Assembly (NCBI GenBank): GCA_013216015.1
Contig: JABSOI010000064.1
Location: forward strand, 1-34,917
Direction: 5' to 3'
DNA: 34,917 bases
DNA from: Alteromonadaceae bacterium
GTDB taxonomy: Bacteria; Pseudomonadota; Gammaproteobacteria; Enterobacterales; Alteromonadaceae
Under the pieces are notes generated by a model. It was not told where the DNA came from. It did no database searches and was given only the letters and a program-made list of their open reading frames with translations. The position numbers and the translations under genes were made by a program. Below, piece by piece: positions 1-7,557 of the stretch. Each line of letters starts with the position of its first letter. Positions within the stretch are counted from its first letter, which is position 1.

Positions 1-73
1 CCGGCGAATCAGCGTCTTGTAACTATGCTTTTTAATTCACCTCAAATTCCCGCATTTTGAAAGGTAACGGGTA
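1..73. mobile_element. MITE family 1, partial copy cut by window edge
   Basis: The right end reads (minus strand) TACCCGTTACCTTTCAAAA and continues through an AATTTGAGGTG stretch. This matches the terminal inverted repeats of the complete element at 5355-5511, and the next 30 or so bases also resemble that element's interior. A TA dinucleotide follows at 74-75, as expected for a TA target duplication. It carries no transposase. It interrupts the coding sequence of the neighbouring propeller protein, whose remaining 3' part should lie to the left of the window. The other terminus is not visible, so length and completeness are unknown. Confidence 0.7.
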
Positions 74-836
74 TAACATAAACCCCGTTATCAGTTGCTA
101 ACCAGTAATTATTGTCTATGTATTTGAGGTCAAATAGCGATTTTGCATTTATCACCAAGTTCCATTTATTTTTTGACTCAAGAGATACACCGTAAGACAT
201 AGTGCTATTGAGCATGTATATGCCATCATCATAGGTACCTACCCAATAATTGTCTTTTTTGTCTTGATAAATTGTTTTAATTTCTTTTAATTTGTTTTCA
301 AATCCTGAAATGTGAATACGGTGGAAGTTATTGGTTTTTGTTATGAATTTATGCAGACTTTCCTGGGTTGAAATCCACATTACACCATGATTGTCCTGAT
401 AAATATCCCAGATAAGGTTGTCTTTAAGCGAATTATTGTCATTCTTAATATGAAAGTAGTTATCAAAATTATCTAAAGCTTTGTTATAACGACTAAGGCC
501 ATTGTTTGTTCCAATCCATAGTACATTATTTTTATCTATAAAAACTTCGCGAATGAAATTATCTGGAAGAGAATTGACGTTAGATACATCATGCCGATAA
601 TGAACAAAACTCTCACCATCGTAACGATTCAGGCCATCTTGAGTGGCAATCCAAATGAAACCGTCATCATCTTCAGCAATACCGTAAACATAACTTTGTG
701 ACAATCCTTCCTTAACCGATAATTGTTCAAACTTTAAAGATAACGCTTCAGCAGACGCATTAAATGACAGAAATATAGGGAAAATGGCTAAGACAGCAAC
801 TAAACCAAAAAGTGCCTTATTTACTATTTGTTTCAT
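42..836 (-). pseudogene. Two-component propeller sensor protein, 3'-truncated by a MITE
   Basis: The 264-residue remnant starts at the ATG at 836, where a typical signal peptide begins (MKQIVNKALFGLVAV, then a hydrophobic core ending FNASAEA). The long frame extends 34 codons further upstream but that part looks non-coding. The mature part has an entry motif (EGLSQSYVYGIAEDDDGF) and Reg_prop blades of the form D..G.lWIGT.nGL.ry (WIATQDGLNRYDG, WIGTNNGLSRY, WISTQESLHKF). Such blades form the periplasmic beta-propeller of large sensor kinases or diguanylate cyclases. After NGVYVI the frame enters the element and stops in it (residues PVTFQNAGI). The remaining blades, Y_Y_Y domain and output domain are therefore missing here. 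It is probably non-functional; which output domain it had cannot be told. It is related in design to the kinase at 2024-5344. Confidence 0.8.
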
Positions 837-1332
837 TACCAAAGATTGCAGACAATTCTGAAAACAGTGGAAAATACGAAAAAGAACAAAAATAACTTTT
901 TTGTAAAAGAAAATATTGGAAAAATAGTTAAAATCCAAAATAGTAATACTCCTTATTATTATAATTTTATATCATTAAAAATGATGCCCGTAACTAAGTC
1001 AACTTTTTAGCTAAGCTTCTATAAAATACCGCCTGTTTCAGTGTTGATTTTTAAAAGAAATGAGTCGTTTTATCGATATTTTTAAGGATGAATCTAAGTT
1101 ATAAGCCTATGCAGTAATGACTTTTAAATTAACAAAACAGGCTTGCGTAACCAAATATTTTATATAGGCGTTTGAGGCACCACACGGATGTAGGCCGCAC
1201 ATATATGTGCGATGTGCACCTGACTCACCAAATCGTCTTCATCACGGAAATAATGGTCATAATGAAAATATATCTCAAAAATTAAATATTCAGGAAGAAC
1301 AACTTTGGATCTAAGCCGCTTGGGAGCAGTAA
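837..1332. other. Intergenic region with no recognised gene
   Basis: This stretch lies upstream of the truncated sensor gene and must hold its promoter, but I cannot fix one with confidence. No frame shows protein-like composition. A short perfect palindrome (CGCACATATATGTGCG, around 1196) is the only structure I noticed. Confidence 0.4.
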
Positions 1333-1495
1333 TACCAATTGTACTAAGTAAGTGGTCACCCTCGATGGTCTAAATTTCCAATAGCTGCGTTACCTACATG
1401 GATGTAGGTACTTAGGTTTTGTCTGGAACAAAAAAACTGTGCTCTTGAAAATTTATCCTCATCGAACCCTGACCACTAACTTAATACAATTGGTA
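1333..1495. mobile_element. MITE family 2, 163 bp
   Basis: The element begins TACCAATTGTACTAAGT and ends with the near-exact inverse (revcomp TACCAATTGTATTAAGT). The inverted repeats continue for roughly 35-40 bp through AGTGGTCA. TAA occurs on both sides (1330-1332 and 1496-1498), consistent with a 3-bp target duplication, although a TA-based reading is also possible. The interior has a small palindrome (ACCTAC..GTAGGT) and no open frame. From memory, TACCAATTGTA-ended repeats are common in marine Alteromonadales genomes; I cannot verify this here. Confidence 0.75.
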
Positions 1496-1538
1496 TAATG
1501 AGATAAAAAATCAATAATTCACTGTGGGCACAAAGCGA

Positions 1539-1579
1539 GACCAAATCTATCGCGCCAATGTTAATTTTCGAATTTGGTC
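1539..1579. promoter_or_regulatory. Inverted repeat upstream of ccdA remnant, possible operator
   Basis: GACCAAAT (1539-1546) and ATTTGGTC (1572-1579) form an 8-bp inverted repeat about 78 bp before the ccdA start. CcdAB-type operons are autorepressed by the complex binding near the promoter, so an operator role is plausible. This is inference from position only. Confidence 0.25.
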
Positions 1580-1656
1580 TTGTATAGGAAGTATTGATAA
1601 TTAACGGCCCATAGCCATGAGCAATGCTGGCACAACGAATACGCACAATGTGATTT

Positions 1657-1892
1657 ATGAGAACTTTATTGAGTAAAGCTGCGCCAAAAAAGCAACTAAC
1701 CTAAGTTTAAACAGCGAGTTACTAGCAGAGGAAGAACGACTAAAAATCAATCTTTCTGCCACAATAAAAAAGGCATTAGAGAAAGAAGTAAGCCAATGCC
1801 TTAAAACAGAATGGCTTGAACAAAATACCGAAGCCATTGACGCTTGTAACGAACTAACTAATAAGTATGGCTTATTTTCTGATCCGCATTGA
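1657..1892 (+). pseudogene. ccdA: CcdA-family antitoxin, frameshifted
   Basis: Reading from the ATG at 1657 gives MRTLLSKAAPKK. After a shift in the A-tract at 1686-1691 the frame continues KATNLSLNSELLAEEERLKI and ends KYGLFSDPH at the TGA at 1890-1892. Motifs such as KATNLSLNSELL, INLSA, EWLEQNTEAIDA and YGLFSD are characteristic of CcdA antitoxins (ribbon-helix-helix N-terminus, toxin-binding C-terminus). Six A residues are present where seven would keep the frame, so the lesion is a single-base loss in a homopolymer; a sequencing error is possible. The degraded ccdB directly downstream supports real decay. If the base were present the protein would be about 78 residues, normal for the family. 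Confidence 0.85.
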
Positions 1893-1900
1893 GTATTCTG

Positions 1901-2020
1901 ATGTCCAAATTTTCAGTATAAAAACAACGATAAACGCCAGCAAAAGCTTACACTTATTTTGTTAACATACAAAATGAATTGTTAGAGTCATTAAACACTC
2001 GTTTAGTTATACCTCTTACC
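1901..2020 (+). pseudogene. ccdB: CcdB-family toxin remnant, frameshifted and 3'-truncated
   Basis: It starts with ATG at 1901, eight bases after the ccdA stop, the expected antitoxin-toxin spacing. It reads MSKFSV, then needs a one-base correction (expected YKNNDKRQQK). A second shift returns to YTYFVNIQNELLESLNTRL followed by VIPLTTL. These are the conserved N-terminal half of CcdB gyrase poisons (start of the form MSxFxVYxN, then NTRxVIPL). Family members are about 100 residues; only about 40 remain. The homology stops where the convergent sensor kinase gene ends (stop at 2024-2026), so the 3' half was lost at that junction. The C-terminal residues needed for gyrase poisoning are absent, so no toxic product is expected. 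Confidence 0.85.
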
Positions 2021-2023
2021 ACC

Positions 2024-5000
2024 CTAAACTGGTAAATAAATAGATAACCTAGTTCCTTCACCAATAATAGAGTTTACCTCTATCCTACCACCATGATCTT
2101 GAATAATGCCAAAGGAAATTGCCAAACCTAATCCAGTTCCTCTGCCAACAACTTTAGTGGTAAAAAATGGTTCAAATATTTTATCTTGAGTAGCTTCATC
2201 CATACCACAGCCATTATCTTTAAAGCGAATAATGAGCTCATTGTCTCCTTGTTCTGAGCTGATAATAACTTGCCCTTGAAATTCGTTTTCTGTATTCGAC
2301 AATTGTTCTTGCCGGGTTTCAACAGCCTGACAAGCATTAACAATCATATTCATAAACACTTGATTCAGTTTTGATGAAAAACAAGTCAATAACGGGTCGT
2401 ATTCCAGTTGTGTTTTTATGGCTACGCTATCGTACTGGGTTTTAACTAAATTAATGGTAGATTTAATTAATTCTGAAATTTGTACTTTTGACTTTTTTAC
2501 ATCTCCCAGACGCGCAAAGGAGCCTAAATCCCCAACAATGATTTTAATTCGGTTGCTGCCTTCACTTGCCGTACGGGTTAAGTCTATTAGCTTGGAAAAA
2601 ATGTCCTCAAAAGATTCTAATATCTTGGCATCTGCTTTATCACCGCCAGCAAGTTGTATTAAGAAATTTTTTATCTTCTTAATTTCATCTGTCATCATAT
2701 AAACAGCAGCGTTGGTATAATTTATTGGGTTGTTGATTTCGTGGGCTACACCCGCCGTTAATGTACCTAACGAGGCCATCTTTTCGGATTGTACTAACTT
2801 ATCCTGGGCCGCTAATATTTCTTCATTTTTAGCTTCAACTTCGTGATTTTTAGCGACAACCTCTCTATTTTTAGCTTCCACTACACGTTTTTGTTGCTCT
2901 AGTTCAGATGTACGTGCAATTACTTTTTGTTCTAATTGCAAATTCAATCTACGTTCAAGAAGTACTTTATTTCGTTGTACTCGGATAAAAGTAAAAAATA
3001 AACCTGCCAGTATTAATGCATAAATTACATAGGCCCACCACCGCTGCCACCCAGGTGGATTAATAATGATTTTGATACGGGTAACAACTGGGTTCCAGAC
3101 ATTGCTATTATTACTTCCTTTAACCTCAAAATAATATTCACCAGGCACTAAGTTAGTATAACTGGTGGTACGTGAATTTAATGGTTGGCTCCATTCATCA
3201 TCGAAACCTATTAGTCTGTATGAATGCAAATTATTACCGGGTTCTTTAAAATCAATAGCAGCAAATCTAAATTTAATATTCTTGATATCGAAATTTAAAT
3301 CTAATGGTTGTTGTTGACCAATAGTATATTGGTTTGATAAATCATTATCGATCCATACATCGGTAATGACCACTGATGGAATATTATTGTTTTGCTTAAC
3401 TTGAGCAAGGGTTATTTTTGTGATCCCGCTATTTCCACCAAAAAACACACTTCCATCCTGGTCTTTATAAACAGAACGCGCTAAAAAATTTTCTTCTTGT
3501 AAGTCATGTTTAAAATCATAATTGATGATTTTTTTTCGGGAACGGTCTAATTGAGAAATACCTGAATTGGTACTTAACCATAACACACCAAAATCGTCTT
3601 CAATCATTGCTTTTATATTGCCGTTCGTTGAACCATAAACATCGCCGAAATGCTCAAAACTATCAGTATCACCATTATATCTGTCCAAAGAACGTTTAGT
3701 GCCTACCCATATATCTCCATTTAAAGTTTGATAAATACTTGTAATTGCATTATCACTAATGCTGTTTTTAAACTTTTGTTGATGCACATACTTAACTACC
3801 TTTGTGCGATTGGGATCCAATCGGACCAACCCATCCTCTCTAGTTCCAATCCATATTCTACCTGCGTTATCTTGATAAATTGAGGTTATGGCGGTATCAA
3901 TCAGTGACTTAAGGGTATTAGCTTGCGTTGTATGTAAAGAGGTTGATTTTTCCTCACCACCATCAATCCGTACAATTCCAGAGTGACCAGTACCAATCCA
4001 TAAGGTGTCATCTTTATCAAATAAAAGCGTTTTTATATTTTTGATTTTAATTTTTTTTAATAGTTTGTTTTGATCTGTAAGGTTTGAACGTTCTTTATCT
4101 ATTTTATATAATCCTTTGTGTCCACCAAACCATAACTCGCCTGATTTATTTTCACCTATAGCTGTAATAGATAAATGATTGAATTGACCCTCTGATGTAA
4201 AACGAGTAATTAATCCTGTTTTATTATTTTTATAAAATATTCCTTCTTTTGTACTTAGCCATAGTACATTAGAACTGTCTTCATAGATTGCCTGCACACG
4301 GTTTAACTTTTTACTGCTTCCATTTTTTGTAACATATTCGTCTATTTTTTCAAAAATATTGGGCTTTAAATCTATTTTAACTAACCCCGCATAACGATTA
4401 GCCAACCAAAGCAATCCGGAGGAATCTATAGCTATGTCGCGAATATCATCAATGTTAAACAAACGATAGTTATTTTCATCCGATCCTTTATTTTCATTTG
4501 ATAAAACAATGAATTTATTATTTTTAAGATCATATTGATAAAGCCCATTACTAGTTCCAATCCAAAGATGGTTGCTTTTATCTTGGCGGATCTTGGTAAT
4601 AGAAGTATTGATCATTATATTTTCAGGGTTAATAGGAATAAATTTTTCGGTTTGGATATCAAAAAGACCCAGCCCTTGCTGTGTACCTACCCACAAAACA
4701 TTATTTTTTTCATGGTTAATATCAGTATTTTTAACTACGTGCAGAGCTCTTATTAACGAATGATCCAATGAAGTTGGGTTTGACGGATCGTTGTTAAACC
4801 TTTTAAAAGACTCTGCTTCTTTATCAAATTTATTAAGCCCATCGCTGGTAGCAACCCAAAGTACGCCCGGCTCCGACTCAACAATGCTCCAGATCCTATT
4901 GTGACTAATGCTATTGGGTTTAGTCACATCAAATAAATAGCTTTTAAATGAATTGGTTTCAGGAATAAATAAAGCAAGACCTCCTCCATTTGTACCAATC

Positions 5001-5344
5001 CAAATATCACCATCACTATCTTCAAAAAATGTCTGGATCTTGTTTGATTGAATTGTTGAATTAGCTGTTGAGCCAGCAGTTAAATCCTCAGTTGAATTAG
5101 GTAAATCATGCTTAGTATATTTTCCTAATAATTTCATTTCCTTGCTGTAAACAGCTAATCCGTGTCCCCAAGAACCAATCCAAAACCTACCTTTACTGTC
5201 TATAAATATGTTATCAGCTTCAGAAAAAACCAATGGATAGGAACTATTGGCATCACTGGAATAGCGCCTGAATTCATATCCGTCATATCTCACTAACCCT
5301 GTTGGAGTTCCCAACCAGAGAAAACCCATTTTATCTTGAGCCAT
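2024..5344 (-). CDS. Propeller (Reg_prop/Y_Y_Y) sensor histidine kinase, 5' end displaced by MITE
   Basis: From the ATG at 5344 the frame is about 1106 residues. A TTG at 5371 would add nine residues encoded by the MITE. It contains many Reg_prop blades (repeated lWiGT.gGL motifs, residues ~1-670), a Y_Y_Y domain (~690-755, ending YTNLVPGEYYFEVKGSN), a membrane segment (~770-792), a charged coiled coil (repeated VEAKNREVVAKNHEVEAKN) and a kinase core. The H-box GVAHEINNPINY has its phosphoacceptor near His868, followed by N-box NMIVNACQAV, G1 DNGCGMD, F-box FEPFFTTK and G2 GRGTGLGLAIS. No receiver domain follows, unlike the fused hybrid form. Family members begin with a signal peptide and a DGL....IxSxAQDxxGFLW entry motif; here that start is separated at 5471-5635 by the element. 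The remaining product lacks a secretion signal, so it is probably a pseudogene despite its length. Confidence 0.85.
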   Translation of the reverse strand: MAQDKMGFLWLGTPTGLVRYDGYEFRRYSSDANSSYPLVFSEADNIFIDSKGRFWIGSWGHGLAVYSKEMKLLGKYTKHDLPNSTEDLTAGSTANSTIQSNKIQTFFEDSDGDIWIGTNGGGLALFIPETNSFKSYLFDVTKPNSISHNRIWSIVESEPGVLWVATSDGLNKFDKEAESFKRFNNDPSNPTSLDHSLIRALHVVKNTDINHEKNNVLWVGTQQGLGLFDIQTEKFIPINPENIMINTSITKIRQDKSNHLWIGTSNGLYQYDLKNNKFIVLSNENKGSDENNYRLFNIDDIRDIAIDSSGLLWLANRYAGLVKIDLKPNIFEKIDEYVTKNGSSKKLNRVQAIYEDSSNVLWLSTKEGIFYKNNKTGLITRFTSEGQFNHLSITAIGENKSGELWFGGHKGLYKIDKERSNLTDQNKLLKKIKIKNIKTLLFDKDDTLWIGTGHSGIVRIDGGEEKSTSLHTTQANTLKSLIDTAITSIYQDNAGRIWIGTREDGLVRLDPNRTKVVKYVHQQKFKNSISDNAITSIYQTLNGDIWVGTKRSLDRYNGDTDSFEHFGDVYGSTNGNIKAMIEDDFGVLWLSTNSGISQLDRSRKKIINYDFKHDLQEENFLARSVYKDQDGSVFFGGNSGITKITLAQVKQNNNIPSVVITDVWIDNDLSNQYTIGQQQPLDLNFDIKNIKFRFAAIDFKEPGNNLHSYRLIGFDDEWSQPLNSRTTSYTNLVPGEYYFEVKGSNNSNVWNPVVTRIKIIINPPGWQRWWAYVIYALILAGLFFTFIRVQRNKVLLERRLNLQLEQKVIARTSELEQQKRVVEAKNREVVAKNHEVEAKNEEILAAQDKLVQSEKMASLGTLTAGVAHEINNPINYTNAAVYMMTDEIKKIKNFLIQLAGGDKADAKILESFEDIFSKLIDLTRTASEGSNRIKIIVGDLGSFARLGDVKKSKVQISELIKSTINLVKTQYDSVAIKTQLEYDPLLTCFSSKLNQVFMNMIVNACQAVETRQEQLSNTENEFQGQVIISSEQGDNELIIRFKDNGCGMDEATQDKIFEPFFTTKVVGRGTGLGLAISFGIIQDHGGRIEVNSIIGEGTRLSIYLPV

Positions 5345-5354
5345 AGAAAATATA

Positions 5355-5511
5355 TACCCGTGGTCATTCAAGATGCAGGAATTTGAAGTGAATTTAAAAG
5401 TTTATCTAAAAGGCGCTTGATTGAGCAATAGCGGGCTATTGGGATTGAAAGCAACGCAGTAGATAATCTTTTAAAACGCTTCAAAACCTGCATTTTGAAT
5501 GATTACGGGTA
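5355..5511. mobile_element. MITE family 1, complete 157-bp copy inside the sensor kinase gene
   Basis: Left end TACCCGTGGTCATTCAAG and right end (revcomp) TACCCGTAATCATTCAAA are inverted repeats of about 35 bp with a few mismatches. TA dinucleotides flank both ends (5353-5354, 5512-5513). Removing the element and one TA (159 bp, 53 codons) joins the upstream reading DGLPDTTI in frame to FSMAQDKMGFLWLG, exactly the conserved start of the first propeller blade. This defines the ends and the TA duplication well. TA targeting and short size suggest mobilisation by an IS630/Tc1-mariner type transposase in trans; no transposase is in the window. Confidence 0.88.
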
Positions 5512-5635
5512 TAGTGGTGTCAGGAAGACCATCCCTTATCGAAAAGCGTTTTATAGACGAAGAGAAGTTTTCGCAATAAGCTGAAGTAGTCATTAAAGAA
5601 AATAATACTATTTTAAAAATGAAAAACAGTTTCAT
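5471..5635 (-). pseudogene. N-terminal fragment of the interrupted sensor kinase (signal peptide)
   Basis: ATG at 5635 opens a 54-codon frame. It begins with a signal peptide (MKLFFIFKIVLFSLMTTS, cleavage likely near SAYC-EN) and continues SIKRFSIRDGLPDTTI, the standard opening of propeller sensor kinases. It then enters the MITE and ends PVIIQNAGFEAF at a TAA in the element. The rest of the gene is at 2024-5344. The two parts were one gene of about 1145 residues before insertion. This piece was not obvious as a gene by itself because of its size. Confidence 0.85.
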
Positions 5636-5665
5636 TATTAGTTATTTATCCCGGTTATGTTTTAA

Positions 5666-5693
5666 AAATTTACCCAGCCAAATTTACCCAGCC
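5666..5693. repeat. 14-bp tandem duplication upstream of the kinase start
   Basis: AAATTTACCCAGCC occurs twice in tandem, in the short gap between the sensor kinase start (5635) and the pppA stop (5772). The function is unknown; it could be slippage or a binding-site pair in the kinase promoter. Confidence 0.5.
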
Positions 5694-5771
5694 AACCAAT
5701 TAAATAACTACCGCTTTGTTAGGTAACTTCATTCACTGTAATTATTGGCTCATACCGCCATTTAAATCACA

Positions 5772-6863
5772 CTAATTAAACATAAAATAAAGCAACGTTG
5801 ATGACAAAAGAACAACCGCAACCGTTAATATAACGTACGTTGGATCAAAGCGGTGTTTCATCGTTTCTGTTGTGCTTATTTTGGGGTAATTAACTGTTGG
5901 TAGCTCTTGTTGTTGTGTCTGTTTTACTGCCTGTGCTACTTTAAAAGTGGAGGGGATTTCCTGAGTGTCTTGCCCTTTAAACTCACTGTGCGCAGAAACT
6001 GCCTGATTAATTATTTTTGATATTTGCGTATAATAGTTATCAAAATCAATGTCTCTGTCGAAGAGTGTTGTAGCGATTGAATTTACATTTTTACTGAATT
6101 TAGTGATCAAGCTGGTTTCTTGTGCATTCCTTGGTCTGCGCTGGCGAGAGGAAATTAGAATAATTGAAACATTGTCTTTGGCGCCATGCTCCAGTGTTTG
6201 TTCAAGTAAAACATCAAGGCTATGTTGCGAGCAACCCTGTTGGCTGACCACACTATTAATTATTTTGTCGGATAACTCATTGGTTAAACCGTCGCTGCAC
6301 AGCAGAAAAGTATCTTCATCAGAAAAAGGCATTAATATGTGATCAAAAAATAGTTCAGTATGTGCGCCTACTGCTCGGGTGATCACGTTAGATAATTTGC
6401 TGGTGGCTGCCTCTTCAGCAACCATATGTCCGGCTCTTAATAATTCGTCAACATAACTGTGATCCCAGGTAAGTTGTTTGATATTACCATTATTCATGCG
6501 GTAACAACGAGAATCACCCGCCCAGAGTATTGCCAGCATTCCCTGACAAACGGTGGCCAAAACAATAGTTGAACCAATATGCTGGCCCTTTAATTCATTC
6601 AATGAATAATTTTGTAAATGGGCATTAAGTGAACGTATCGTTTTTTCTATGGTTAATATCCGTTGTGACATTACATTAGTAAGTGTCATATTGGCGAATA
6701 CTGCAACTATCGCCTGACTGGCTTTATCGCCGTCTCTATGACCTCCCATTCCATCAGCAACCACCCAAATTTTCTGTTGGTCGTCAGCATAAATTGAGTC
6801 TTGATTAACACTGCGCTTTTTACCAACGTCAGTCACTGAAAAACTAAACCAATTGTTATCCAT
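5772..6863 (-). CDS. pppA: T6SS PP2C-type phosphatase (PppA-like) with C-terminal membrane anchor
   Basis: A 363-residue PPM/PP2C family Ser/Thr phosphatase. Metal-binding and catalytic motifs are present: RSVNQDS (17-23), VADGMGGH (35-42, Asp37), GDSRCYRM, SDGLTNE (Asp191) and AKDNVS (Asp230). The catalytic domain ends near residue 240. A linker rich in Gln and Thr follows, and the last ~21 residues are a hydrophobic tail helix (VILTVAVVLLSSTLLYFMF). Pseudomonas PppA is a stand-alone soluble domain, so the tail anchor is a notable addition. Its role in HSI-I-type systems is to dephosphorylate the FHA protein and oppose PpkA, lowering secretion. The ATG overlaps the tagF stop (TAATG), so it is translationally coupled and last in the operon. 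Confidence 0.9.
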   Translation of the reverse strand: MDNNWFSFSVTDVGKKRSVNQDSIYADDQQKIWVVADGMGGHRDGDKASQAIVAVFANMTLTNVMSQRILTIEKTIRSLNAHLQNYSLNELKGQHIGSTIVLATVCQGMLAILWAGDSRCYRMNNGNIKQLTWDHSYVDELLRAGHMVAEEAATSKLSNVITRAVGAHTELFFDHILMPFSDEDTFLLCSDGLTNELSDKIINSVVSQQGCSQHSLDVLLEQTLEHGAKDNVSIILISSRQRRPRNAQETSLITKFSKNVNSIATTLFDRDIDFDNYYTQISKIINQAVSAHSEFKGQDTQEIPSTFKVAQAVKQTQQQELPTVNYPKISTTETMKHRFDPTYVILTVAVVLLSSTLLYFMFN

Positions 6864-7549
6864 TAAGCATCAGCCCCCACCAAAAAAGATTGGTAACATT
6901 CTGTAGGTGGCATTCCTGAAAAGTAACGCTTTTGTGGTATAAAACCCACTCCGCCACTCATCCACCATATTGTTGTTTTTACTTGTTTCATCTTTAATAA
7001 ACTGTCCAGAAAAGACTCGTTGCAAGTGCTGAAATCAGTCACGTCCTGATCGGCGATTGATCCAATCTCCATTGCCGACGATGGAGTAACAGAGCTTGCA
7101 CCTACAGAAAATGATTCTTTTGCTGAGCAATACATTTCATTCAATATTCTATTAATGTCGTCTAAATTAGGGCTGTTTTTTTCTAATAACCCTAAAACAA
7201 AATCTTCGGCTTGTTCATGCATGCTATCCATATTTCGGGCAAAAACAAAGGGATTCACCGGATAATCTGCCTGACAAATTACGGTAAAAGGATAACAACG
7301 ACCACTTTTATCAACACTTGGCATCATAAATCCCGTGATAGTGGTTTCACTTAAAATATCGTTACCGATAACGAAACGCCAAATTGGGCTGTTAAAATAT
7401 CTAACTTGCCAGTTATCCCTCAATTGAGTTCGGGAACTTTCAATTGATTGTAATATCCAATTATCCCAATAGTTAATCAATTGAGGCGACACATTACGCT
7501 GAATAAAATCGCCATAACCCGGTAATTTACCAAAAAATCCAATTTTCAT
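6863..7549 (-). CDS. tagF: T6SS-associated protein TagF
   Basis: A 228-residue TagF/ImpM family (DUF2094) protein. The start MKIGFFGKLPGYGDFIQRN is the family signature, and WDNWI, YFNSPIWRF and GFMMPSVDKSGRCYPFTV follow as in other members. I chose the ATG at 7549, not the upstream in-frame ATG at 7576, because it begins exactly at the conserved domain and has an AGGAGG site (7554-7559) four bases upstream that overlaps the tssM stop codon. In Pseudomonas TagF is a post-translational repressor of T6SS that acts on the FHA protein, and some homologues are fused to the PppA phosphatase. Here the two genes are adjacent and overlap, which matches a shared inhibitory function. Confidence 0.93.
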   Translation of the reverse strand: MKIGFFGKLPGYGDFIQRNVSPQLINYWDNWILQSIESSRTQLRDNWQVRYFNSPIWRFVIGNDILSETTITGFMMPSVDKSGRCYPFTVICQADYPVNPFVFARNMDSMHEQAEDFVLGLLEKNSPNLDDINRILNEMYCSAKESFSVGASSVTPSSAMEIGSIADQDVTDFSTCNESFLDSLLKMKQVKTTIWWMSGGVGFIPQKRYFSGMPPTECYQSFLVGADA

Positions 7550-7557
7550 AGTGCCTC

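Noticed and set aside
1655-1837. 60-codon minus-strand frame
   Set aside because: It is antisense to the ccdA remnant, which has clear family motifs on the plus strand.
2024-5371. TTG at 5371 as the true start of the sensor kinase
   Set aside because: The first codons (NDHGYI) are MITE sequence; the original start and signal peptide lie at 5635 beyond the insertion.
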